The notes beneath the pieces are model-generated. The model was not told the origin of the DNA, ran no database searches, and saw only the letters and a program-made list of their open reading frames with translations. From Symsagittifera roscoffensis (lineage: Eukaryota; Xenacoelomorpha; Acoela; Convolutidae), in NCBI RefSeq assembly GCF_963678635.1, contig NC_087071.1, positions 31,296,141 to 31,360,140 of the forward strand: DNA of 64,000 nt, given 5' to 3'. The first letter of the stretch is position 1. Each line of letters opens with the position of its first letter. Positions 10,859-22,597 of this stretch are shown piece by piece. The position numbers and the translations under genes were made by a program.

Positions 10859-11872
10859 TTAACAAGTCACATTTCTAGCTGGACAACTTTGCTTATGATT
10901 GGCTGAAAAACTGTTACCACAAAAATAACATAGTTTCGCTTTCTCGTTGGCCCCCTTCGACTTATTATTCTGAGCCCGATTGATTCTATCTGACAATTTC
11001 TTCCCTTGGACAGAAAATGTAGGTTCCTGTTTTATGCGAGTGTTCTGACCCGAATTGGATCCTGACTGGGAAAAACTGCCCATCGAAGCCGAACTCCCAA
11101 GTTGCTTTTGCAGATCAGTGGCGGTTTGTGCCCCTTTTTCCTGCAGCAACGCTGATTTCAGCGTCTCTTCTGGAGTGGTTCCTGGGCGAATACACAATTC
11201 TCTCTGAATGTCCTTATATCTCATCCTGGCAATGAAGATATCTCTTACAACTTCTTTTTCCTGATCAATCGACCACCCACACAGGGCGGCTTGTCCCGTC
11301 AGTCGCAAATAAAAAGCTTCCAAACCTTCTCGATCTGAATGTACGGCGTTATACATTTGCAATCGTTCGATAATGTAATTTTTCTCCTTTCTGAAAAGGA
11401 GTACACAGAATTCGTGAAATTCTTGAAATGATATTGCACTAAGATCCGCATGTGGGTAACTTTGGAGAAACCTTTTCCTCCATTCTGAGCCAAGCGAAAA
11501 GAATAAACGAGATTTAATTCGTTGCTCAACTTCATAGTAGAACACACCTGGTGCTACTCTGGGACCCTTCGCCCGGCGTTCTTCATTCATTTCTGCCACT
11601 CTTCGCACGGTTGCATCGTTTCGTGCAATACGATTCTGGTTTTGGAACAGGATCACAGCTTCTGGTTTTGGAACAGGATCATCGTGTACCACACCTTGTG
11701 GTTTCAATAACTCACGTGGATCACACCTTTCTCTCAAGGTGATTGCTAAGTTGAATTGGCCTATCGAAGAATCCCAGCTGCTGGGTGGATCCGCTGTTGG
11801 TTTGTGCCAGAATACGGGAACACCTAATTGGTCAGTCCGATCCTCGGAGATCGAAACTGCTGGCTGCGCCAT
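10859..11872 (-). CDS. Gag-like protein of a Ty3/gypsy-type retrotransposon (337 aa, uninterrupted)
   Basis: The likely start is the ATG at 11872 (MAQPAVSISEDR); the frame is open 13 codons further, but this ATG is the better start. Residues about 105-260 have a Ty3-type capsid pattern: FHEFCVLLFRKEKN, then REGLEAFYLRLTGQAALCGW, then EKEVVRDIFIARMRYKDIQR. A Ser/Gln/Asn-rich linker follows, then a C-terminal zinc-finger start CYFCGNSF...H...C and CPARNVTC. Related Gags continue with a second Cys/His knuckle; here a TAA follows directly and no pol or LTRs were found. Either the element was cut off in gag or a lone gag has been kept. The ORF has no stops or frameshifts, unlike the other element remnants here. 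It would assemble particles and bind RNA if functional. Confidence 0.75.
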   Translation of the reverse strand: MAQPAVSISEDRTDQLGVPVFWHKPTADPPSSWDSSIGQFNLAITLRERCDPRELLKPQGVVHDDPVPKPEAVILFQNQNRIARNDATVRRVAEMNEERRAKGPRVAPGVFYYEVEQRIKSRLFFSLGSEWRKRFLQSYPHADLSAISFQEFHEFCVLLFRKEKNYIIERLQMYNAVHSDREGLEAFYLRLTGQAALCGWSIDQEKEVVRDIFIARMRYKDIQRELCIRPGTTPEETLKSALLQEKGAQTATDLQKQLGSSASMGSFSQSGSNSGQNTRIKQEPTFSVQGKKLSDRINRAQNNKSKGANEKAKLCYFCGNSFSANHKQSCPARNVTC

Positions 11873-12165
11873 GTGGTTTCTTGAGGAATAGAAGATTAAT
11901 ACAAGACTCAATTCATCTTGTTATATAATAGATAAGTTTGTAAATAATGTCATGACAAAATTCTAGAGTTCAACTTAAATCTTTCATAAATTGAGACAGA
12001 GTGAATGAGCGAACTTGATTATGAATAGAGTATGGATTGACAGGTCGGTAGCGACCTTGATAGCCAATAGGCAAGATTAGCACGATTAATAACTAGCATT
12101 GAGAGTAATACTATAATGACGTCATAACGATACAGTTAGACAGCACCACACCACACCTGTATACC
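11873..12165 (-). promoter_or_regulatory. Putative promoter/leader of the Gag ORF
   Basis: On the minus strand, upstream of the Gag ATG, there is a palindromic cAMP-response-type site TGACGTCA (12117-12124), an ATTGG (inverted CCAAT) near 12063-12068, and a TATATAACA-type stretch near 11920. This could be the remains of an LTR/leader or a host promoter. No matching second LTR was found downstream of the ORF. Confidence 0.35.
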
Positions 12166-12199
12166 CCTTTTTTGTGCAATAGGCTTTTTTTCTTGAAAA

Positions 12200-12910
12200 T
12201 AATTACCCTTGCGATAAGCAACGGTTTTGCAATCCGGTACTAGACGATTTTTCAGTAAAAAACTTTGTTCACAGAATAGCCAAAGTTAGAAATGGTAAGT
12301 TCAAAATCAGTTCATAATGAATTTGCCTCTCTGTCTTACTTGATCTGGAGGTAACGAATACGCCTGGGGCGGCAAAGGTCCTAGGTTCGAATCTGACAGG
12401 ACCTGTTTTTTAAACTAAATTTTTCCGTTTAAAAAAAATTGTCGGCTATTTTTTTCTGCTTTTGTTTTATCGGCTTAATTGCCACATGGTATTTTTTGAA
12501 CGCAATTTACAATGTAGTTGCTTGAAGAATTTTGATATACTTTTGCTGTTTGTAGTTTCGTAATTTCGTGTATTTTTTTTGTTTTGTTTCGCTAAAAAAT
12601 TTTATTCTGCTCAAATGATTTCGGCTCATACTTTATTGGCTTAGTGGCCGAATCTTGAGTCGTTTTTAAATTTTATGCTCACTGGATTGCACAAATTGCT
12701 AAAAACTTAATAGAAATTCTCGTTCAATTTTTTGCTTAGTTACCGCTGGATTTTTTTTTCTAATACTTATTCAACACTGTGAATTGTGTTCCTCCGCAAC
12801 TTTCATTGAGTTAAACTGCATTCGAGACAAAATGTTGAATGGTTTTTTTTAAACTTTTTTTCCTGTTTTTTTTTGGCTAGCTGCCGTGCTATTGTTATCA
12901 TATTTCACCT
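12200..12910 (+). mobile_element. Family A element, tRNA-like box included
   Basis: The head ACCCTTGCGATAAGCAACGG starts at about 12207. A tRNA-like segment follows (about 12320-12405) with B box GGTTCGAATCT at 12384-12394, then the family interior (TTATCGGCTTAATTGCCAC; TTGCTTAGTTACCGCTGG). The terminal hairpin is not clear; the copy fades by about 12910. Confidence 0.6.
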
Positions 12911-14266
12911 GAGTTTTGTGTAGATTTTTAATCAGACTACTGCTTGAAGGAGCGTTTGTTCTTGTTTTTTTTTCAGGTATTTCAAAGGAAGGAATGTAGG
13001 ATGTTGAGGTATATTGTAGCCGCTAGTGCTTGAAGCTATTTTCATGAACTGTGTTCGAGCATTCTGTGAGGTATAAATGATCATGTTAATCTTGGTCAGT
13101 GTTTGTTTTCGTATTATCTGAAATGTGATTCATGTAAATTTAGAAGTTTCAAGTGGACTCTGACTAATTCTAACACCATTCGTACCAGATGTCAATTATA
13201 GATATATTAAGTAATTGACAACTTACTCATTGACTGTGAAGTCATTATTTGTACCATTTGTGAATTGATAATCAACTGAGATCAGAACATCAATCCAAGT
13301 ACCGTCGCTCTATCAACAGCGTAACTAAATCACGACTATCATACCACGAGACATGTCACTCACGTGGTCTTAAGCTCGCTCAAACTACAGTGTAGTAGTA
13401 ATAAGCTCATGTGGAATGGACTCTGATGAGCTTATATCACCGGGTTCTAGGCATGTTATCTCATCGTATATAAAAACATCAAAACAATTACGTCACTTCC
13501 TAAACCAATGACGCAATCCCAGAATAATTATGCAATCTGTTTAATTAGAAAAATCCGTTGGCGAGTGTTTTTAAATGATGACAAATTGCTTTGATTTGCT
13601 TTTTGTTCATGCAGCAAGTACATGACATTTTTGGACTAAATAACTAAGCATCTTAGTGACGTAAATAATCGTGAATACTTTTCTCAATTTGATGGGAGTA
13701 CAAAGAAAAACGACCTCTAATGCATTTTAATTAAAGTTCATTATTTGGCAGAAATTGCTGTGAAAGCCACCGATTGGGATTTTTTTAAAGTCGAAGAAAA
13801 ATATGAAAACTATTTCATTATTTTATACGAAGTAAAGGTTTTTTGCGACGGTCTATTATATGCAAGGGTGTTGGTTTTTTTAGCGAAGCATTTTAATTGA
13901 AAGTTATAGAAATATTGCATGTTTTGTTCCTCAATCACATCACATATTTTCACATCAGAAGTGAAATTAGTCATTTAAGGCAAATTTTAAAGAAAATGGG
14001 AGTTGCTCAAAGAACTTCTAAAAAATTGTTTTCTAAATAGAATTTTGGACGCTAGTGGATTGTTAGTAAATTTTAAGCCATTGATTGATACGGATTTCTT
14101 AATTTGACAGTACTCGTTGAAAAATGAAGGTTAGTTGAAGCATGTCAATAGTAGTGCGATCAATTACATGTTCACGCCATGTTTAGCTTACATTGAATTG
14201 ACAATTACTAGATTAATTGAGAAGAACAAAATTTTCATTGATAGAATAAATATTTATAATAGCTCT
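12911..14266. other. Unannotated AT-rich DNA
   Basis: No exon, RNA gene or clear repeat boundary is recognised. The sequence is more balanced in A and T than the repeats around it and may be older unique DNA. Confidence 0.35.
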
Positions 14267-14620
14267 CTTCTCATGAGCAGCTCATACTAATTCGCAATCA
14301 TCGATGCAATATTCTCTTCACTTTTTATCATTTGACTAGGTGTTTTTTCGTGTAGGTGTTTATTTTTTGAGTAGGTGTTTTGTATAGTCATAACTACTTT
14401 CTTTACTTGAAATTACTAACTCATTTCAGTAAAAAGTAATTTCTTTCTTCTCATGAGCAGCTCATACTAATTCGCAATCATCGATGCAATATTCTATTCA
14501 CTATTTTTATCATTTGAGTAGATGTTTTTTCGAGTAGGTGTTTATTTTTTGAGTAGGTGTTGTAATCGTTATAACTGCTTTCTTTGAAATTACTGACTCA
14601 TTTCAGTAAAAAGCTTTCTT
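14267..14620. repeat. 178-bp tandem duplication
   Basis: The sequence from TCTCATGAGCAGCTCATAC at 14271 recurs at 14449, offset 178, through TGACTCATTTCAGTAAAAAG. The copies differ by scattered substitutions and small indels. It contains a small palindrome, ATGAGCAGCTCAT. Confidence 0.8.
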
Positions 14621-15904
14621 AGAAGAGAGTGATTTCATTTTTTCCTTAACTTTCTATTCAGGTGAAGTTATGAATCATTGACTTGTAGCTTCTTAGTATA
14701 ATATTAAAAAGGGTGGGTGAATTTTGATCTAAAAAGGAAATAAAAACAGGTAAGCTTTCACAGTTACACATGGCTGTTAGAAAATTGCATGATCGAATAT
14801 CGTGCATGCAAATAAGATTATATATCTATTTTCTCCCATCATAGCATATTTTAAATCAATCCTTTTTTTTCTGATTTTTGTTTCTGCATTGAAAAGATTG
14901 CCTTATTTCGTCATATTCTCTCCCAAATCCTTATTTTGAAGCCAGACGAGTAAGTTACGAAAGCAGTCTTTTAAATTTCACAACACAGTGCGAATTTGTT
15001 TAAGGCAGACCTGCATGCAATTTTTGTGGCAATGAGACTATTGTTTAAACAACGGGACAATTCCCAGTAAGATATTAGATTTAATTTGGTACGGTAGTTT
15101 TGATTCAAATTATCTGGGCGAAATATGGAAGTTTTGGCGCAAATTTCTCAGCATATAAAACGGGTCGTTTTTGCTCGTTTTTACATTGCGATTAGCAAGA
15201 GTTATCAAACCGAAATGTAAATTTTTTCGGATTTAAAAGTTGTTCCAATAAAGCAGTTTCATCATTTAATTGCGTCTCAAATGGCATAATTCTCAAATGG
15301 CATAAAAACGAAAAGTTTCCCAAGTTTCATGCAACAGTTGCATTAAAAAAATCGAGAACAACTTTTTTGTGAACAATGTGAGAAAATTAGTCAAGTTGTC
15401 AATTCAAATATTGATTGACATTTTACCTTGAAAAAATTGTATATTTTTTATCAAAAGCGAAAAGCGTAAGCTTGCGGTTATTGATAAGCTTCTTGTGGTC
15501 AGTTTTTCCGACTAATTTGTCACTTAACATTTGTTTGTAGGCAATTAATTCATTCTAAATCTTGTTCACGTTTTCGTTCCTGACAAAATGTTAGAAGTAG
15601 AAGTTGATATAAAATGTTTGAATTACAATGATAACTTGAAATGTATGCCATTTGGGAAGTTACCATTTGATAGCATCTATCTGTCTATTATTGAATTGGC
15701 GTTTCACGTGACACATACTTAAGAATTCCCTATGTGGACATGTGGAAGAAGTCCTTATGTTTGCATGTTTAAGCTTTTTCAGCGTAATATTTTTTGGACG
15801 TTTAAGCTATACCGTATGTGAAAATGCTTAAGAAATTTCTTTTGGCACATGTTTGAGTCTGTTGGTCTGTTAAAGGGCCAAAACATTGGAAGGTTCGAAA
15901 GTTT

Positions 15905-17021
15905 TCTATATACATACATTCTAAACATTCCTATATAGTGGGGTGCTGTCAGGGTACTTATAAGTGTTGCAAATCTGGGGTTCAAGTATGACTGTTCAAA
16001 ACCTTTTGGTTTCCGAGGTATGGCATTTTTGTTTTTTTTTTCATTTTTTTTTCCAAAAAAAGTAAGATATTAAAGCAAACTAACCGAACTTGAATTTCTC
16101 AACCCTATAATGGGTTGCTGTCAGAGTACATTTGGGGGTTGTAAATCTGGCGTCCAAGTATGACTGCTCAAAACTTTTTATTTTTCAAGATATGGCGTTT
16201 TTGTGATTTTTTTTCAAAAAACTTAGATAAAAAACTAAGGGGTTTCAGGGGTTTCAAATCTGGCGGCCAAGTATGACTTCTCAAATCTTTTTGGTTTTCG
16301 AGATATGGCGTTTTTTATGATTTTGTTCAAAAAAAAATTTAGATACAAAAAAACTAACAGAACTTGAATTTCTCAACCCTATAGTGGGTTGCTCTCATGG
16401 TACTTTCAGGAGTTGCAAATCTGGTGTCCAAGTAGGACTGCTCAAGTCCTTTTGGTTTTCGAGATATGGCGTTTTTTATGATTCTTTCATTTTTTTTTTT
16501 CAAAAAAACTTAATTAGAAAAAAAACTAACCGAATTTGAATTTCTCAACCATATAGTGAGGTACTGTCAGGGTACATTCAGGGATTTCAAATCTGGCGGC
16601 CAAGTATGACTTCTCAAATCTTTTTGGTTTTCGAGATATGGCGTTTTTTATGATTTTGTTCAAAAAAATATTTAGATACAAAAAAACGAACAGAACTTAT
16701 ATTTCTCAACCCTATAGTGGGTTGCTCTCAGGGTACATTCAGGTATTGCACATCTGGCGTCCAAGTATGACTGCTCAAATACTTTTGATTATCTCGATAT
16801 AACGTTTTTTTTTTGATTTTTTTCATAATTTTTATCAACAAAATTTTGATATAAAATAAACTAACCGAACTTGAATTCCTCAACACTATAGTGAGGTGCT
16901 GTCAGGATACATTCAGGGGTTGCAAATCTGGCTTCCAAGTATGACCGCTCAAATCTTTTCATTTTTCGAGAAATTTCGTTGTCTGTTTTCTGAAGAATTG
17001 GTTTTGAAGCACCGGAGGTGC
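15905..17021 (+). repeat. Family B satellite-like array ending in a hairpin
   Basis: About six diverged units of roughly 150-270 bp start near GAATTTCTCAACCCTATAGT (16094, 16362, 16537, 16690, 16874, plus an earlier variant near 15930). Each carries GCAAATCTGG...CCAAGTATGAC and TTTTCGAGATATGGCG. The array closes with GCACCGGAGGTGC (17009-17021), a small perfect hairpin that also closes the diverged family B copy at 29187-29199. Confidence 0.75.
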
Positions 17022-17495
17022 GATTGACGCGCTAGTATTTTATAATAGTTTCAATTTTTCTTAGCTTTTCTAGAACGATTGGTCTAGAAGAACTACACTT
17101 GAGAGGGCAAAGGTTGCAATACTGTTTTTGCCTACCTTTTTTGGCCTAAATGCTTTATGTCGTCTAGATCGTTTCATGACTTTTTAATGAATTAATGCTT
17201 TCAGAATATTTTTGTTTTCGGCTCTTGGGGAGTTTGACCAATTCTTGTCGGCTTAGTTGCCGCTCGATAATTATATCTGAATACCTATGCAACACTGCCT
17301 ATTGTGTTTGGACGCTTTCTGTACACAAATTGAACATCAGTCCAGACAAAGTTTTTGTATTTATGTTTTTATTTTGTAGTTTTTTTTCTCAATTTTTTGT
17401 AGACAGTGTTTTTCATTCATTTTTTTCTGCTAGCTTGCAATGATATGTTTGGGTGATTTTACAAGTGTTGCAAAGCTCCGGGTCGCCTCTGTTAT

Positions 17496-18626
17496 TACCC
17501 TTGCGATCAGCAAGGGTATTGCAATCGGCTACTAACTTTTTTTCCCGTAAATAAGGTTGTTCACAGAATGGTCAATTAGAAATGGCAAAGATCATAATCA
17601 ATTCAGATTTTTTGCGTCTCCGGCAGACTTGGTCTGGAAGATAATGAATACGCCTGGGATGGCAAAGGTCCTGGGGTCGAATCGGACGGGACCTGTTTTC
17701 TAAAAAGATTGTCGTCTTATTGTTTATTTGCTTGTTATGTCGGCCTAGACGCCAAATCAAATTGTTTTTTTTTGTTCTGCGCAGTTCACTCTAAAGTTGC
17801 TTTTAAGGTTTTAAGATTTTCTGCCGCTTCAATGCTACTAGCCTTTGACTTCCTATGTTTTTTTATATTCTGGTTTCGCCCTAGTTTTTGTCAGCTTACT
17901 CGCCGGGTGTTTGATTTCTTTAACTTTTTTTGAAGATTTTTTCTAATTCATTTTTTCCTAATTTTCAAGAGGGTATATATAGTTTATGGTTTCCTGGTTT
18001 TTAAATACGCCAAAACTTTCTGTTGAAACGAAAAAATTTTGAAAGAAAAAAATTTCATTAAATGTTCAGTTTTTTTCGTATGCAAGGTTTCTGATTAATA
18101 TTTTAATCTAAAATTGCGTGGAATAAGTTATAGTTGTAATTGGCTTGGTTTGTTTTAAGATTGAGTAATTTTATTTAAAATTGATTCAAGCTGATGCCAT
18201 AGCGTATTGTTTTCATATGCCGAAGTTTTTCGAAGAAACATTCATAAATTTCCAACAGTCTCCTTTTTTTTTGCAATTTAGGATATGCTGGTTGTTTGGT
18301 AGCAAAATTTCATGCAAAATTTTTGAGTCCTTTTAGGAAATTTCGGATCTCACTTTTTTGACCAAAAGTTTTTTTCAGAGCGTTTCCATCTATTAGTTAT
18401 GAAAGAGAAATCAAAGGAGTTTTTGTAGCCCGAATCCTTCTCATGTTTTAGGAAATAAATTTTTGTAACAACTGAAATAAATTGTTTTCCTAGTTTTTTT
18501 CGCTAACGATTTTTTCAACAGAATTCTTTTCAGTTTTTCACTTTTCGTTTTTGACACATTTTTTTCTCCGATTTTCGGCTTTTTTTTGTATTGCAACTGA
18601 CACGAAGCTCAGCTTCGCCTCTGTTT
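17496..18626 (+). mobile_element. Family A element, essentially full length (about 1.13 kb)
   Basis: The head is a perfect hairpin, ACCCTTGC-loop-GCAAGGGT (17496-17516). A tRNA-like B-box region lies at about 17670-17690 (GGTCGAATCGGACGGGACC). The tail hairpin is CGAAGCTCAGCTTCG with CTCTG at 18602-18624. It abuts the tail (GGTCGCCTCTGT, ending 17491) of another, partial family A copy that begins near 17195, so the two are head-to-tail. No reading frame of note. Confidence 0.7.
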
Positions 18627-18949
18627 AGAAATTGCGTTTTAATGCTCATGCTTCTATTTTTATAGATGCAATGCGTTTCTGTCGTTGCTCATATTGTAGT
18701 TTTTCAAACCTAATTTTGTGTGCGATTCAATTGTTTTTTAATCAATTAAACATTTTGTACTAAAATACCCGAGTCTTTTCTAGCTGCTATACCTAGCTCG
18801 TTTATGACTGCTTTAAAAAGCTTAAAAAACAGCTGATTCCTGTTTTAACTGCTGATTGATCTTTCTTCTTTATTGGTTTGAAAAGCTTTCATTTATTGAA
18901 TTTACTCAAGTTCTTAAGGTTACGTTCACTGAAATAGCAAACTGGCTGA

Positions 18950-21900
18950 GGCATAAGTTAGAAAAATGCATGATCGAATATCGTGCATCAAATAAGATTA
19001 TATATCTATTTTCTCCGATCATAGCATATTTTAAATCAATCCTTTTTTTCTGATTTTTGTTTCTGCATTGAAAAGATTGCCTTATTTCGTCATATTCTCT
19101 CCCAAATCCTTTTTTGAAGCCAGACGTGAGTAAGTTACGAAAACAGTCTTTTAAATTTCACAACACAGTGCGAATTTGTTTAGGGCAGACCTGCATGCAA
19201 TTTTTGTGGCACTGAGACTATTGTTCAAACAACGGGACAATTCCTAGTAAGATATTAGTTTTAATTTGGTACGGTAGTTTTGATTCAAATTATCTGGGCG
19301 AAATATGGAAGTTTTGGCGCATAATTCTCAAACGGCATAAAAATGGAAAGTTTCCCATGTTTCATGCAACAGTTGCATTTAAAAAATCAAGAACAACTTT
19401 TTTGTGAACAATGTGAGAAAATTAGTCAAGTTGTTAATTCAAATATTGATTGACATTTTAACTTGAAAAATTGTATATTTTTTTATCAAAAGCAAAAAGC
19501 GTAAGCTTGCGGTTATTGATAAGCTTCTTGTGGTCAGTTTTTCCGACTAATTTGTCACTTAACATTTGTTTTGGAGGCAATTAATTCATTCTAAATCTTG
19601 TTCACGTTTTCGTTCCTGACAACTTAAGAAGTCCCTATGTGGACATGTGTAAGAAGTCCTTATGTTTGCATGTTTAAGCTTTTTCAGCGTAATATTTTTT
19701 GGACGTTTAAGCTATACCGTATGTGAAAATGCTTAAGAAATTTCTTTTGGCACATGTTTGAGTCTGTTGGTCTGTTAAAAGGCCAAAACATTGCAAGGTT
19801 TGAAAGTTTATACATACATTCTAAACATTCCTATATAGTGGGGTGCCGTCAGGGTACTTATAAGTGTTGCAAATCTGGGGTTCAAGTATGACTGTTCAAA
19901 ACCTTTTGGTTTTCGAGGTATGGCATTTTTGTTTTTTTTTTTTTCATTTTTTTTTTCAAAAAAACTAAGATATAAAAGCAAACTAACCTAACTTCAATTT
20001 CTCAACCCTATAATGGGTTGATGTCAGGGTACTTTCAGGAGTTGCAAATCTGGCGTCCAAGTAGGACTGCTCAAGTCCTTTTGGTTTTCGAGATTTGAAT
20101 TTCTCAACCATATAGTGAGGTACTGTCAGGGTACATTCAGGGATTTCAAATCTGGCGGCCAAGTATGACTTCTCAAAACTTTTTGGTTTTCGAGATATGG
20201 CGTTTTTTATGATTTTGTTCAAAAAAAAATTTAGATGCAAAAAAAACTAACAGAACTTGAATTTCTCAACCCTATAGTGGGTTGCTCTCAGGGTACTTTC
20301 AGGAGTTGCAAATCTGGTGTCCAAGTAGGACTGCTCAAGTCCTTTTGGTTTTCGAGATATGGCGTTTTTTATGATTCTTTCATTTTTTTTTTCAAAAAAA
20401 CTTAATTAGAAAAAAAACTAACCGAATTTGAATTTCTCAACCATATAGTGAGGTACTGTCAGGGTACATTCAGGGAGTTCAAATCTGGCGGCCAAGTATG
20501 ACTTCTCAAATCTTTTTGGTTTTCGAGATATGGCGTTTTTTATGGTTTTGTTCAAAAAAATATTTAGATACAAAAAAACGAACAGAACTTATATTTCTCA
20601 ACCCTATAGTGGGTTGCTCTCAGGGTACATTCAGGTATTGCACATCTGGCGTCCAAGTATGACTGCTCAAATACTTTTGATTATCTCGATATAGCGTTTT
20701 TTATGATTTTTTCGGGGAGTTTGACCAATTCTTGTCGGTTTAGTTGCCGATTGTGTTTGGACTCTTTTTGTACACAAATTGAACATCAGTCCAGACAAAG
20801 TTTTTGTACTTATGTTTTTTTGTTTTGTAGTTTTTTTTCTCATTTTTTTGTAGACAGTGTTTTTCATTCATTTTTTTCTGCTAGCTTGCAATGATAAGTT
20901 TGGGTGATTTTGCAAGTGTTGCAAAGCTCCGGGTCGCCTCTGTAATTACCCTTGCGATCAGCAAAGGTATTGCAATCGGCTACTAACTTTTTTTCCCGTA
21001 AATAAGGTTGTTCACAGAATGGTCAATTAGAAATGGCAAAGATCATAATCAATTCAGATTTTTTGCGTCTCCGGCAGACTTGGTCTGGAAGACGCCTGGG
21101 ATGGCAAAGGTCCTGGGGTCGAATCTGACGGGACCTGTTTTCTAAAACGATTGTCGTCTTATTGTTTATTTGCTTGTTATGTCGGCCTAGACGCCAAATC
21201 ATATTATTTTTTTGTTCTGCGCAGTTCACTTTAAAGTTGCTTTTAAGGTTTTAAGATTTTCTGCCGCTTCAATGCTACTAGCCTTTGACTTCCTATGTTT
21301 TTTATATTCTGGTTTTGCCCTAGTTTTTGTCAGCTTACTCGCCGGGTGTTTGATTTCTTTAACCTTTTTTGAAGATTTTTTTAATTCAATTTTTTCCTAA
21401 TTTTCAAGAGGGTATATATAGTTTATGGTTTCCTGGTTTTTAAATACGCCAAAACTTTCTGTTGAAACAAAAAATTTTTGAAAGAAAAAAAATTGCATTA
21501 AATGTTCAGTTTTTTTTTCGTATGCAAGGTTTCTGATTTTTATTTTAATCTAAAATTGCGTGGAATTAGTTATAGTTGTAATTGGCTTGGTTTGTTTTAA
21601 GATTGAGTAATTTTATTTAAAATTGATTCAAGCTGATGCCATAGCGTATTGTTTTCATATGTCGAGGTTTTTCGAAGAAATATTCATAAATTTCTAAATT
21701 TAGGAAATAAATTTTTGTAACAACTGAAATAAATTGTTTTCCTAGTTTTTTTCGCTAACGATTTTTTCAACAGAATTCTTTTCAGTTTTTCACTTTTCGT
21801 TTTTGACACATTTTTTCTTCGATTTTCGGCTTTTTTTGTATTGCAACTGACGCGAAGCTCAGCTTCGCCTCTGTGTAGAAATTGCGTTTTAATGCTCATG

Positions 21901-22155
21901 CTTCTATTTTATAGATGCAATGCGTTTCTGTCGTTGCTCATATTGTAGTTTTTCAAACCGAATTTTGTGCGTGCGATTCAATTGTTTTTTAATCAATTAA
22001 ACATTTTGAACTACAATACCCAAGTCTTTTCTAGCTGTTATACCTAGCTCGTTTATGACTGCTTTAAAAAGCTTAAAAAACAGCTGATTCCTGTTTTAAC
22101 TGCTGATTGATCTTTCTTCTTTATTGGTTTGAAAAGCTTTCATTTATTGAATTTA
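18950..22155 (+). repeat. Large direct duplication, copy 2
   Basis: This is the second copy of the 14776-18905 segment. It has a shorter family B array (about 19835-20700), an internal deletion before the family A block, and otherwise only scattered differences, so the duplication is fairly recent. Confidence 0.8.
20946..21876 (+). mobile_element. Family A element in duplication copy 2
   Basis: The head ACCCTTGCGATCAGCAAAGG at 20948 has one arm mismatch compared with copy 1. The tRNA-like part lies near 21075-21140. The tail GCGAAGCTCAGCTTCGCC with CTCTGTGT ends at about 21876. It is shorter than copy 1 by about 200 bp through an internal deletion near 21700. Confidence 0.7.
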
Positions 22156-22185
22156 CTATACTATATCTTGTACCTTTGTTATACT

Positions 22186-22589
22186 CAGGCGCGGATCAAG
22201 GAATTTCTCGAGGGGGGGGGTCGAATTTTCAAGAAAAATTGAAAATTTTGTCTTTTTTTAGGTCGACCAAATTGATTTTCTGAGCTCTCGCCAACCACTA
22301 TAAAGACCCTAATTTGATCAAATTTTATGCGCCGCAGGAAAATTTTTGAAAAAAGTTTGAAAAGGCGTTTTTAGGCACTTTTTTGATTTTTACCAATAAA
22401 TCGCGTGTTTTCGGCGCGCGCTGCCCCCTCAAAATTAGTAAAGATTGGCGCCCAAGGCGCCTAAAATTTTAAGGTCAGTCAGCCAAAAATGGATATCTCG
22501 AAATAGTACAAAGGGGGACCCTTTGGGTCGGCAGGGGGTCGAATCCCTGAGGGGAGAGGGGGCGTCCCCCCCCCGTAAATCTGCTACTG
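22186..22589. mobile_element. hAT-like non-autonomous MITE with 8-bp target duplication
   Basis: The left end CAGGCGCGGATC and right end AATCTGCTACTG (inverse CAGTAGCAGATT) are flanked by direct repeats GTTATACT (22178-22185 and 22590-22597). An 8-bp duplication and CAGNGGCG-type ends fit the hAT superfamily. Poly-G lies inside the left end and poly-C inside the right end. An internal GGCGCC-CAA-GGCGCC lies at 22447-22461. A second copy is at 52728-53159. No transposase. Confidence 0.8.
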
Positions 22590-22597
22590 GTTATACT

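Larger units (their letters stand above)
14776..18905 (+). repeat. Large direct duplication, copy 1
   Basis: The sequence from GCATGATCGAATATCGTGCA to TTTCATTTATTGAATTTACT is present again at about 18950-22155 in the same orientation. Both copies contain, in order, unique-looking DNA, the family B array and a full family A element. Copy 2 is about 0.9 kb shorter through loss of array units and an internal block (about 17022-17225). Confidence 0.8.
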
